Positions 8,681 through 14,459 of a DNA stretch of 64,000 nucleotides are shown one piece after another. The stretch's first letter is position 1. Each line of letters opens with the position of its first letter. The notes beneath the pieces were generated by a model, which was not told the origin of the DNA, ran no database searches, and saw only the letters and a program-made list of their open reading frames with translations. This stretch comes from a virus: IMG/VR virus record IMGVR_UViG_3300031722_000011, positions 39,444 to 103,443 of that record; one strand, given 5' to 3'. A program made the position numbers and the translations under genes.

Positions 8681-9784
8681 ATGATAGCAAATTCAAATTT
8701 ACTTGGTAGAATGGCAATTATAGGTGGTGCAGACGCATACATATATAGTGCTAAAACAAAAGCATTAGAAACAATTTTTGAAAATTGCAATAATTTAGAA
8801 TTAACAGCAAAGGGGGATAAAGTAGACATCAAAGAAAAAGGTGCTATAGTTATGTCTGTAGCAAAACCAATGTCTTGTACATTAAAATTCACAGCAGAAA
8901 CAACTTCTTTTGATAAGGTTGCTATGGCATTAGGTAGTGCTGGATTTACAAAAACTACAACACTTGATACTTATCAAAAAAATGAAATGTTTAGAGTTAC
9001 AGATACTGCTTCAATGGTGTTTAATTTAAAAGGAGTTGCAGAAACTCTAGATAATGTGGTTAATGTACATTTAGTTACTGAAGATGGAGAAAAAGCAAAA
9101 GTATTAGCATTTACATTAGATACTACAAAGAGAATAGTTACAGTAACAGCAGACTCAGATATTGCAGTAGGAGACTACATACGAATCAATTACAATTCTG
9201 TTGTTGCAAGTGGTAAAATGTATCAATTTAAAGTACCAAGTAAAAGTAACACAGACGCAAAGAGAGTTGTTATAGATGCAATTGGATTAAGAAAATTAGA
9301 CAAATCTCAAATATTAATGCAATTTGAATTCTATAAAGTTGCAGTTGAAGAAGGTATTACATTGTCATTTGATGGAGAAAAAGCTACATCATTTGATATA
9401 AGTATGACTGTTTTAGCTGATAATACAAAATTAACAGATATAGAAGGAAGTCAATTCTTTAGACAAATGGTATTAACAGATGATGCTAATGCTATTTCTA
9501 ATTTAGCAGGAACTTCATCTGTTGCAGGTAAAGTAGCATTAACATTTAATGCACCAACAGGGGCAACATCTGTTGATTTACAATATAAACTTTCAAGTGG
9601 TTCAACTTGGGCTTCAGTAGCTACTAGTGGAACAACTGGAGTTTATATAAGTGGAGCTTTAACTAGTGTATCAACAGGAACTACAGTTAATGGATTAACA
9701 ACAACAAGTCCATATGACTTTAAAGTAATTGTTACTGATGGTTCTTATGAAGGAACTTCAAATATCATAACAGTTACGCCCTAA
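8681..9784 (+). CDS. major tail (tube) protein with C-terminal Fn3/Ig-like domain
   Basis: The 367-residue protein has a strong ribosome binding site (AAAGGAGGAA). Residues about 1-265 have the beta-rich character of tail tube proteins. Residues about 275-367 (GKVALTFNAPTGATSVDLQYK...) form an Fn3/Ig-like domain of the kind often appended to tube proteins and displayed on the tail surface. The zero-frame stop follows a CCC codon, and the +1 frame stays open for 19 further sense codons (see the next entry), so a longer form is likely. Confidence 0.72.
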   Translation: MIANSNLLGRMAIIGGADAYIYSAKTKALETIFENCNNLELTAKGDKVDIKEKGAIVMSVAKPMSCTLKFTAETTSFDKVAMALGSAGFTKTTTLDTYQKNEMFRVTDTASMVFNLKGVAETLDNVVNVHLVTEDGEKAKVLAFTLDTTKRIVTVTADSDIAVGDYIRINYNSVVASGKMYQFKVPSKSNTDAKRVVIDAIGLRKLDKSQILMQFEFYKVAVEEGITLSFDGEKATSFDISMTVLADNTKLTDIEGSQFFRQMVLTDDANAISNLAGTSSVAGKVALTFNAPTGATSVDLQYKLSSGSTWASVATSGTTGVYISGALTSVSTGTTVNGLTTTSPYDFKVIVTDGSYEGTSNIITVTP

Positions 9785-9842
9785 TGGAGCTAGTTCTTCA
9801 CGAATTGGGACTGGCGAAATAGGTTTTGCAATCGTAGGATAA
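9779..9842 (+). other. probable +1 frameshift site and C-terminal extension of the tail tube protein
   Basis: The zero frame ends ACG-CCC-TAA (stop 9782-9784). Slipping one base forward at CCC-T reads AAT GGA GCT... and adds NGASSSRIGTGEIGFAIVG before a TAA at 9840-9842. The extension is protein-like (Gly/Ser linker then a strand) and unlike the surrounding A+T-rich spacer. Overlapping proline codons next to a stop are a known +1 slip context, and +1 frameshifting in capsid and tail genes has been reported for Listeria phage PSA. A recent single-base deletion is the alternative. Confidence 0.55.
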
Positions 9843-9857
9843 AATATAATATTAAGA

Positions 9858-9880
9858 ATGGACATCTATACGGTGTCCAT
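9858..9880 (+). terminator. weak hairpin downstream of the tail tube gene
   Basis: The 7-bp stem ATGGACA/TGTCCAT has a 9-nt loop and no proper T tract. It could attenuate transcription or protect the 3' end of the message. Confidence 0.35.
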
Positions 9881-9931
9881 CTATTAGTATTATAGAGAAT
9901 TAATAAATTAAACCTAAAGGAGAATAAAACA

Positions 9932-10384
9932 ATGGCAGATTTTGATAGTATAGAGTCATTTATACGAGAAGCTAAAAAACAAATAGAAAATACAATGAAA
10001 AAGGAGATGTTACCTGCATTAAAAGAAAAGGCACAGGAGATAGTAATAACAAAAATTTACTCTGCTTATACACCTAAAATTTATGAAAGAACAAACGAAT
10101 TAATTGAAGCATTTGAAATAGAATGCAAATGGGAAGGAGATACTTGTTGGGGTATATTAAAAGTAAAAGAAGACTTACATAGTGATAACCCAACATGGAA
10201 AGGTCAAATATATCCACTAGATGAAATCATAAATTATTACTTTGCTGAAGGACATGGATGGGGTGAAGGAACTAATAGACCAGCAGTTGATACTTTAGCA
10301 TTGACCAATGAAGAAATGATTGAAACGGGAGAAGCATTAAGAATAATATATGATGAGTTAAAGAAACATTTCGATATTATATGA
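9932..10384 (+). CDS. neck/tail completion protein candidate (HK97 gp10-like)
   Basis: This 150-residue protein has an N-terminal amphipathic helix (SIESFIREAKKQIENTMKKEM) and a Trp/Gly-rich centre (AEGHGWGEGTNRP), like small neck proteins that bind the tail terminator. It is the last virion gene before the regulatory island. The ribosome binding site is AAAGGAG. The call rests on size, context and general pattern. Confidence 0.45.
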   Translation: MADFDSIESFIREAKKQIENTMKKEMLPALKEKAQEIVITKIYSAYTPKIYERTNELIEAFEIECKWEGDTCWGILKVKEDLHSDNPTWKGQIYPLDEIINYYFAEGHGWGEGTNRPAVDTLALTNEEMIETGEALRIIYDELKKHFDII

Positions 10385-10421
10385 AATAACATAAATTGTT
10401 CATTTTAAAAGAAATATTAAT

Positions 10422-10464
10422 CTATATATTGTAGTGTTAATGGAGATGATACTACAATATATAG
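10422..10464. repeat. 14-bp perfect inverted repeat
   Basis: CTATATATTGTAGT and its reverse complement are separated by 15 nt. No T tract follows on either strand, so it may be an operator, an RNA 3'-end hairpin or a weak terminator of the upstream tail genes. It marks the left edge of the island. Confidence 0.6.
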
Positions 10465-10483
10465 TGTGTGAAAATAAAATAAT

Positions 10484-10498
10484 AAATTAATATATAAA
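10484..10498 (+). promoter_or_regulatory. A+T-rich motif AAATTAATRTATAAA just upstream of a -35 box
   Basis: This 15-mer ends 3 nt before the TTGACA at 10502. The same motif sits 4 nt before another TTGACA on the minus strand (60834-60848). That is the position of an RNA polymerase UP element. Further copies are at 10547-10561 (+) and, on the minus strand, near 56170 and 56905. Confidence 0.4.
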
Positions 10499-10501
10499 GT
10501 G

Positions 10502-10530
10502 TTGACAAGAATTTAAATTGGTATTATAGT
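10502..10530 (+). promoter_or_regulatory. sigma-A promoter of the antirepressor with overlapping operator
   Basis: The promoter is TTGACA (10502-10507), a 17-bp spacer and TATAGT (10525-10530). A palindrome AATTGGTAT-N12-ATACCAATT (10516-10524 and 10537-10545) brackets the -10 region and the expected start site, so a bound repressor would block initiation. The half-site core TTGGT/ACCAA recurs downstream of the promoter at 14301. Confidence 0.7.
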
Positions 10531-10611
10531 ATAAACATACCAATTAATAAATTAATGTATAAAACAACAGTAGATATATACGTATTTTTTAATGATGTTC
10601 TCCGACATCAA

Positions 10612-10738
10612 AATTTATTTAATGTATGTATGAGTAATTTATGACTAAGGGTAGCTCCCTTAGTCGGATTATTCTAATTAAATAAACAATGGGGAATATG
10701 ATTAAAATGTATGTGAAAATACATACATTAAATAAATT
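10612..10738 (+). promoter_or_regulatory. structured 5' leader of the antirepressor gene with two exclusive folds
   Basis: An 18-bp perfect long-range stem joins 10612-10629 to 10721-10738. It encloses a very stable hairpin GACTAAGGG/CCCTTAGTC (10643-10651, 10657-10665). The 3' arm can instead form a local hairpin ATGTATGT/ACATACAT (10707-10714, 10721-10728). The arm ends a few bases before the Shine-Dalgarno of the antirepressor gene. A small hairpin TGATGT/ACATCA (10593-10610) precedes it. The sequence shows the folds; a switching role is inferred. Confidence 0.6.
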
Positions 10739-10759
10739 ATTAAAGGAGATGTTTCAAAA

Positions 10760-11695
10760 ATGGAACAAAACAAAATTATTAAATTATTTACAGAAGGAAA
10801 GGTACAAGTAAAAGAAAGAAAGTTCACCCGTTTATTAGGAGGGTTTTCTGAGACAAGCCCGATTGTTACAACAAAACAAATTGCAGAACTTTTAGGAAAA
10901 GAAATTAAACATGTAAATGAAAGGATCAATGCAAATATTGAACATTTTGAAGATGTACATATTCTAGATTTAAAAGTAGTCGACCAAACCGACTACAATT
11001 TAGAAGCTCTGAAAACACTAGGTTATACTAATATGCAGATATCAAAAGCCAATAATATTTATATTCTTTCAGAATCGGGATTTTTATTATATTTAAAATT
11101 TGCAGAAGGCGAAAAAGCAGTAGAAATATATAAAGAATTCTTAGAGGATTATTTTAAAATTAAGGCAGAAAATAAAATTTTAAAAGCAACTTTAAAAGAA
11201 CAAATTTCTCAATTAAGAGATACATATTATGTTACTTTCGGAAAAGGAATTGCAACTGGTGATACAGAACTATTAATGAAGTCTCAACAAATTAACAATC
11301 AAATAATAGAATTAGAAAAACAATTAACTGAAGAATTAACTATAGAAAAGTATAAAGTATATGAAGATAAATATAATCAATTTATGGATAATGATGGTTG
11401 TTTCACTTTTGAAAATGCTAGTAAAATACTTAGTACAACCGCAAATAATAATGGATTAAAAGTAAAATTAAATAAAATATCACTACCTAAAATGCTAAGA
11501 GAAAAATGTATTATATCAAAAGATAAGAGTGGAGATAGTTATAGAAATTTACCTAATAGTGGATATGAAGAATATTTTAATGTTACTACTCGTAATTATA
11601 CTACTCCTGCTGGTGAAAATAAGTCTAAAACACAATCAACAATTACAACTAAAGGATTAGATTTTATTTATGGGATATTAAAAGAAGCTAATTAG
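10760..11695 (+). CDS. phage antirepressor (ORF6N/BRO-like N-terminus, KilAC-type C-terminus)
   Basis: The protein has 311 residues. Residues about 20-110 resemble the ORF6N/BRO class of phage DNA-binding domains (ETSPIVTTKQIAELLGKEIKHVNERI). A coiled-coil linker covers about 125-200. Residues about 205-311 (FTFENASKIL...NGLKVKLNKISLPKMLREKCII...TTKGLDFIYGIL) resemble the C-terminal KilAC/ANT antirepressor domain. Antirepressors inactivate prophage repressors to trigger the lytic cycle. The gene has its own operator-controlled promoter and a long structured leader, unlike the surrounding late genes. Confidence 0.75.
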   Translation: MEQNKIIKLFTEGKVQVKERKFTRLLGGFSETSPIVTTKQIAELLGKEIKHVNERINANIEHFEDVHILDLKVVDQTDYNLEALKTLGYTNMQISKANNIYILSESGFLLYLKFAEGEKAVEIYKEFLEDYFKIKAENKILKATLKEQISQLRDTYYVTFGKGIATGDTELLMKSQQINNQIIELEKQLTEELTIEKYKVYEDKYNQFMDNDGCFTFENASKILSTTANNNGLKVKLNKISLPKMLREKCIISKDKSGDSYRNLPNSGYEEYFNVTTRNYTTPAGENKSKTQSTITTKGLDFIYGILKEAN

Positions 11696-11824
11696 TAACA
11701 AATTAATAGAAATAAAACTAAACAAATGACAATATAGAAATGGACTGAAATAACGATGAGTAAACTTAGAAGACTTTAGAAATTATTGAATTAATTCTAA
11801 AGTGTTCATTTTTAAATTAAACTA

Positions 11825-11852
11825 TTGACAGATAATAGTAAAAGAGTATAAT
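11825..11852 (+). promoter_or_regulatory. promoter of the 11.86-kb antisense RNA
   Basis: Perfect TTGACA (11825-11830) and perfect TATAAT (11847-11852) are separated by 16 bp. No gene follows in this direction; the nearest downstream signal is the intrinsic terminator at 11901-11938. Confidence 0.75.
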
Positions 11853-11858
11853 AGTAAT

Positions 11859-11938
11859 TGTAAAGAAGTTAAAAACAAAATTATATAAATGTTTCATGCG
11901 ATAAGATGCTTAGTTCCAGTAAGTATCTTATTTTTTAT
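11859..11938 (+). ncRNA. candidate antitoxin RNA (par/RNAII-like)
   Basis: This about 80-nt transcript is bounded by a consensus promoter and a terminator hairpin (ATAAGAT-CTTA stem, 7-nt loop GTTCCAG, then six Ts). It has no ribosome-binding-site-led frame. It contains AATGTTTCATGC (11889-11900), which is complementary to the translation start region of the opposing peptide gene (12169-12180). Its terminator loop GTTCCAG is complementary to CTGGAAC, which can sit in a 7-nt loop near the 3' end of that mRNA (plus 11984-11990). This dispersed complementarity is the arrangement known from the pAD1 par (Fst) locus. Confidence 0.6.
11889..11903 (+). repeat. direct repeat copy A (14 of 15 nt match with 12169-12183)
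   Basis: AATGTTTCATGCGAT here and AATGTTTCATGCCAT at 12169-12183 are direct repeats read by opposing transcripts. The two RNAs are therefore complementary over this stretch, which covers the peptide's start codon. A shorter pair, AGTTCCAGT, lies at 11912-11920 and 11983-11991. Confidence 0.75.
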
Positions 11939-12054
11939 ATGTAAAAAGAACTTTCTATATTGCTTCATTACCATCTCACATGAGTTCCAGTCACGCTTTT
12001 TAATTACACAATATTTACTCGTTCTTATTTCCAACTATTAAATTTTTCGATTAG

Positions 12055-12177
12055 TTATTTAATTATTGGGATATGTATATTTAAAACTGATGCTATCATA
12101 TTAAAAAGTCCGCCTAAGAAGATAAGTACTGATTTCAACAATTCGTTATCTATAGTAAATTTCTTGCAATGTTTCAT
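12055..12177 (-). CDS. 40-residue membrane peptide, candidate Fst-like type I toxin
   Basis: MKHCKKFTIDNELLKSVLIF... has one hydrophobic helix (residues about 14-34) after a charged N-terminus. A strong ribosome binding site (GGGAGGGAGG, 7 nt from the ATG) and a consensus extended promoter (12223-12251) show it is a real gene despite its size. With the predicted start at 12216, the mRNA would begin GCCATC, which pairs with GATGGC just before the start codon and would hide it. This matches the translation-blocking 5' stem-loop of Fst mRNA. Sequence similarity to Fst is not claimed; the resemblance is architectural. Confidence 0.6.
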   Translation of the reverse strand: MKHCKKFTIDNELLKSVLIFLGGLFNMIASVLNIHIPIIK

Positions 12178-12216
12178 GCCATCGCCTCCCTCCCAATTAG
12201 GAATATTCGAGATGGC
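12178..12216 (-). promoter_or_regulatory. 5' stem occluding the toxin start codon
   Basis: On the minus strand GCCATC at the predicted 5' end (plus 12211-12216) pairs with GATGGC (plus 12178-12183) directly before the ATG, looping out the Shine-Dalgarno region. Confidence 0.5.
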
Positions 12217-12222
12217 AATATA

Positions 12223-12251
12223 ATTATAACATTGTATGGAAGTAATTACAA
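12223..12251 (-). promoter_or_regulatory. promoter of the 40-residue peptide gene
   Basis: On the minus strand the promoter is TTGTAA (plus 12246-12251), a 17-bp spacer and an extended -10 TGTTATAAT (TATAAT at plus 12223-12228). It lies back to back with the plus-strand promoter at 12272-12301. Confidence 0.7.
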
Positions 12252-12271
12252 TTTAATGGAAAATAAATTTA

Positions 12272-12301
12272 TTGTAAATAAGTATAGAATTGTGATATAA
12301 T
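12272..12301 (+). promoter_or_regulatory. promoter of the 12.3-kb antisense RNA
   Basis: TTGTAA, an 18-bp spacer and an extended -10 TGATATAAT (TATAAT 12296-12301) point rightward into a region with no plus-strand gene. Confidence 0.7.
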
Positions 12302-12307
12302 GGAGAT

Positions 12308-12454
12308 AATAAAAAGAAAAAGCCTAGCGTTGAAGCACTAAGCTATTTCTATAAACAATATCACGTTTTTAAAGTTTTCAAAGGACTATTGAATTGATAT
12401 GTAAATGAATACTAAATCACTGAATTAGCACTACTTAGTGGGGGGTGCTTTTTT
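12308..12454 (+). ncRNA. candidate antitoxin RNA (RatA/SR4-like)
   Basis: This predicted transcript of about 145 nt runs from the promoter at 12272-12301 to an intrinsic terminator (AGCAC/GTGCT with an inner CACTA/TAGTG stem, then six Ts, 12427-12454). It is fully antisense to the 3' part of the 46-residue peptide's mRNA, including its last seven codons, stop and 3' UTR. That is the 3'-overlap arrangement known for txpA/RatA and bsrG/SR4 in Bacillus. Confidence 0.6.
12312..12344 (-). terminator. terminator of the 46-residue peptide mRNA
   Basis: On the minus strand a 9-bp stem AGCTTAGTG/CGCTAGGCT (two G-U pairs, 6-nt loop) is followed by TTTTTCTTTTTATT. It sits immediately beside the start of the opposing antisense RNA, so the two transcripts overlap by nearly the whole antisense length. 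Confidence 0.7.
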
Positions 12455-12575
12455 CAGTTGTCTCAAAATAAAAATCTTTGTAATGAATTTTAACTAGGTT
12501 TTCGGAATTTAGTGCTTTATATAAAATTAATATAATACCTAATAATTCAATTACTTTAATAATAAAATCAAACAT
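12435..12575 (-). CDS. 46-residue membrane peptide, candidate TxpA-like type I toxin
   Basis: MFDFIIKVIELLGIILILYK... has a hydrophobic helix at residues about 3-19, then a charged tail ending ETTEKSTPH. The Shine-Dalgarno AGGAGGTG (plus 12588-12595) is 12 nt from this ATG and 6 nt from an in-frame TTG at 12581, so the true start may be two codons earlier. One helix plus a charged tail, a 3' antisense RNA and a dedicated terminator are hallmarks of TxpA/BsrG toxins. The upstream promoter is not obvious; a hairpin CCGAT/ATCGG precedes the gene. Confidence 0.55.
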   Translation of the reverse strand: MFDFIIKVIELLGIILILYKALNSENLVKIHYKDFYFETTEKSTPH

Positions 12576-12713
12576 ATCCAATAGCAACACCTCCTAGAAT
12601 TATATTTTCAATAATCCTTTGAGGTAGGAAACGTAATCAACCACCGATCCACCATATCGGCATTAAAACAAATTAATATAAAATAAATTAATACTAAAAG
12701 GAGAGAATTAAAA

Positions 12714-12734
12714 ATGTTATATATAAAACTATAA
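12714..12734 (+). other. six-codon minicistron with a good ribosome binding site
   Basis: AAAAGGAGAG followed by ATG TTA TAT ATA AAA CTA TAA encodes MLYIKL. It has the normal gene-start context but stops at once. It may be a scar left by deletion of a gene, or a leader peptide; nothing downstream supports attenuation. Confidence 0.4.
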
Positions 12735-12831
12735 CTATAGTTAATTTCTTTTAGTACAAAATTAGTATACCATATATTTGTAAAAATGGATATAGTTAAA
12801 TAAATATATTTGTTTATAAAATATGTAAATA

Positions 12832-12860
12832 TTGTAACATTCCCTTACAAATGGTATAAT
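12832..12860 (+). promoter_or_regulatory. promoter of the secreted wall-binding protein
   Basis: TTGTAA, a 17-bp spacer and an extended -10 TGGTATAAT (TATAAT 12855-12860) lie 35 nt upstream of the gene. Confidence 0.7.
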
Positions 12861-12894
12861 TAGAAAAATACTATTTAATAGGGGTTGGATAATA

Positions 12895-13650
12895 ATGAAT
12901 AAAATCTTTAAAAAGTTTATATCAATAGGAATAATAGCAAGTTCAATAAGTATATTACCTTTAACTGGGGCAAGTGCAGAATGGAAACAAGACACTAAAG
13001 GTTGGTGGAATGCTGAGGACAGTTCGTGGTCTAAAGGTTGGAAACAAATAGATGGCAAATGGTATTATTTTGGGCAAGACGGGTATATGGCTCATGATAC
13101 CATAGTTGATGGATTTAAAATTGATAATAATGGAGTATGGATTCAAAATAACACTGTAAATAATACAACTGAAACAAGTACAAATGTTTCGAATACTGCT
13201 AATAGTAATAATAGTTCTAATACTAATTTAACTAGCAATGTAGATAATAGTACAAGTAGTAATGCAAGTGTAACATTAAATAATACTGGTGTGATTAATG
13301 CAAATACAACTAATAATGTAGCCGTAGATAATGTAAGTAAAGAAGAAAAAGATTATTATAAAGCATTGAAGAAAATCCAAGAAACTAATCAACAAAATGC
13401 TCAAAATGCCCAAGATAATTTAAAGGCATATTATCAAAAACAATTAAAACAAGCAAAAGATGATTTAGCAGAAGCACAAAAAGAATTGAATAATGTCAAA
13501 GGGCAATTAACTAATAAGACATTAGTTAAACAAGCAGATGGAACATGGCAATACGTATATGTTGCAGATACTCAAAAAGTTGCACAGTATGAAAAGAAAG
13601 TGAAATCTTGTCAAGATAATGTTGATTATTATGAAAAATTAGCTAAATAA
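12895..13650 (+). CDS. secreted cell-wall-binding protein with C-terminal coiled coil (accessory gene)
   Basis: The 251-residue protein has a signal peptide at about 1-28 (basic start, hydrophobic core, cleavage near GASA-EW). Residues about 29-85 hold two choline-binding-type CW repeats (WSKGWKQIDGKWYYFGQDGYM). A long Asn/Thr/Ser linker covers about 86-150, and a Gln/Lys-rich coiled coil about 152-251. The repeats resemble those of the endolysin at 36.3-36.7 kb, so it probably decorates the host wall. It has its own promoter and terminator, typical of a gene expressed from the prophage. Superinfection exclusion or lysis control are possible roles, unproven. Confidence 0.65.
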   Translation: MNKIFKKFISIGIIASSISILPLTGASAEWKQDTKGWWNAEDSSWSKGWKQIDGKWYYFGQDGYMAHDTIVDGFKIDNNGVWIQNNTVNNTTETSTNVSNTANSNNSSNTNLTSNVDNSTSSNASVTLNNTGVINANTTNNVAVDNVSKEEKDYYKALKKIQETNQQNAQNAQDNLKAYYQKQLKQAKDDLAEAQKELNNVKGQLTNKTLVKQADGTWQYVYVADTQKVAQYEKKVKSCQDNVDYYEKLAK

Positions 13651-13663
13651 TTCTAAATTGATT

Positions 13664-13697
13664 AAGACTTTAGATATGAATGTCTAAGGTCTTTTAT
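13664..13697 (+). terminator. terminator of the wall-binding protein gene
   Basis: An 11-bp stem AAGACTTTAGA/TCTAAGGTCTT with one G-U pair is followed by a T-rich tail. Confidence 0.75.
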
Positions 13698-13722
13698 TGT
13701 TGTGGGAAGTTGTAAAATATGT

Positions 13723-13749
13723 AAGACTAGAATTTTGAGTTCTAGTCTT
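13723..13749 (-). terminator. terminator overlapping the 3' end of the repressor gene
   Basis: The 10-bp perfect stem AAGACTAGAA/TTCTAGTCTT with a 7-nt loop includes the repressor stop codon. It has T residues on its plus-strand side and a T-rich stretch further along on the minus strand, so it may work in both directions. Confidence 0.6.
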
Positions 13750-14224
13750 TTTCCAATTCGTACTTTTCATCATCTAAAAATTGTATTCCTGTTTTTAATG
13801 GTTTATAATTTTTATTTAAATATTCAAATATTTCAACTAAAGATTTATTTAATTCTTCATTTTTCAATATTATTGAAAGCATCATTAAATTGTTGTCAGT
13901 ATTTTTATTCAAAGGATTAGCTAATGCAAATATGTTAGAAATAAATCCTTCAAACAAATTTATATCCATATGACCACGTTTTAATTGTGTTATTATTCCA
14001 GAATCAACCTTTGTCTTAGGAATCCATGCTAATTCACAATCTAATATATCAGCTAAGGCTTTTACCTCGGTATATCTAACTGTATCTCTATTCAATTTAT
14101 TAGTAAAAGCATTTGTAGTAGTAGATATTCCATAATTATTTAACTTATCAATTATTTCGAAATATTTTAAATCACTATTGAATATATATTCTTTTAATTC
14201 TGTTTTTGTAGAGTTTTTATTCAT
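13742..14224 (-). CDS. HTH-type transcriptional repressor
   Basis: I start at the ATG at 14224 (GGAG, 9 nt) rather than the ATG at 14233, which abuts the Shine-Dalgarno. The product has 160 residues. Residues about 5-70 look like an XRE-like helix-turn-helix fold (KYFEIIDKLNNYGISTTTNAFTNKLNRDTVRYTEVKALADILDCEL). The remainder is helical and probably mediates dimerisation. The gene lies divergent from the gene at 14460, with promoters back to back. A role in lysogeny or island control is inferred from the two TTGGT/ACCAA operators nearby. Confidence 0.6.
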   Translation of the reverse strand: MNKNSTKTELKEYIFNSDLKYFEIIDKLNNYGISTTTNAFTNKLNRDTVRYTEVKALADILDCELAWIPKTKVDSGIITQLKRGHMDINLFEGFISNIFALANPLNKNTDNNLMMLSIILKNEELNKSLVEIFEYLNKNYKPLKTGIQFLDDEKYELEKD

Positions 14225-14247
14225 AAAAATCATCTCCTTACATTTAT

Positions 14248-14276
14248 ATTATAGCACTAAGTGTCAATTGATACAA
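14248..14276 (-). promoter_or_regulatory. promoter of the repressor gene
   Basis: On the minus strand TTGTAT (plus 14271-14276), a 17-bp spacer and TATAAT (plus 14248-14253). The spacer contains the palindrome CACTAAGTG, a possible autoregulatory site. Confidence 0.6.
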
Positions 14277-14300
14277 ATATAAAAAATAATTACTAATACG

Positions 14301-14329
14301 TTGACAAGGTAACTAATGAGTGATATTAT
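14301..14329 (+). promoter_or_regulatory. promoter divergent from the repressor, with operator-like repeat
   Basis: TTGACA, a 17-bp spacer and TATTAT (14324-14329) are followed by TTGGT-N7-ACCAA (14342-14346, 14354-14358) just downstream of the start. The half-sites match those of the antirepressor promoter at 10.5 kb, suggesting a common regulator. Confidence 0.65.
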
Positions 14330-14459
14330 AAATACATAAGGTTGGTAAACAAAACCAATCTAATAAAAATAAGGCAATAACAAAAGTAGTTATCACCTAG
14401 TATATCGCAAATATTAGTATAACACATGTTAGAGTCTAATTCAAGGGAGATGTTGTATT

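Noticed and set aside
11889-12042. Plus-strand frame beginning ATGTTTCATGCG inside the antisense RNA
   Set aside because: It has no ribosome binding site and runs through the terminator; the promoter-terminator pair fits a non-coding RNA better.
12762-13146. Minus-strand open frames opposite the wall-binding protein gene
   Set aside because: They lack ribosome binding sites and mirror the codons of a clear plus-strand gene.
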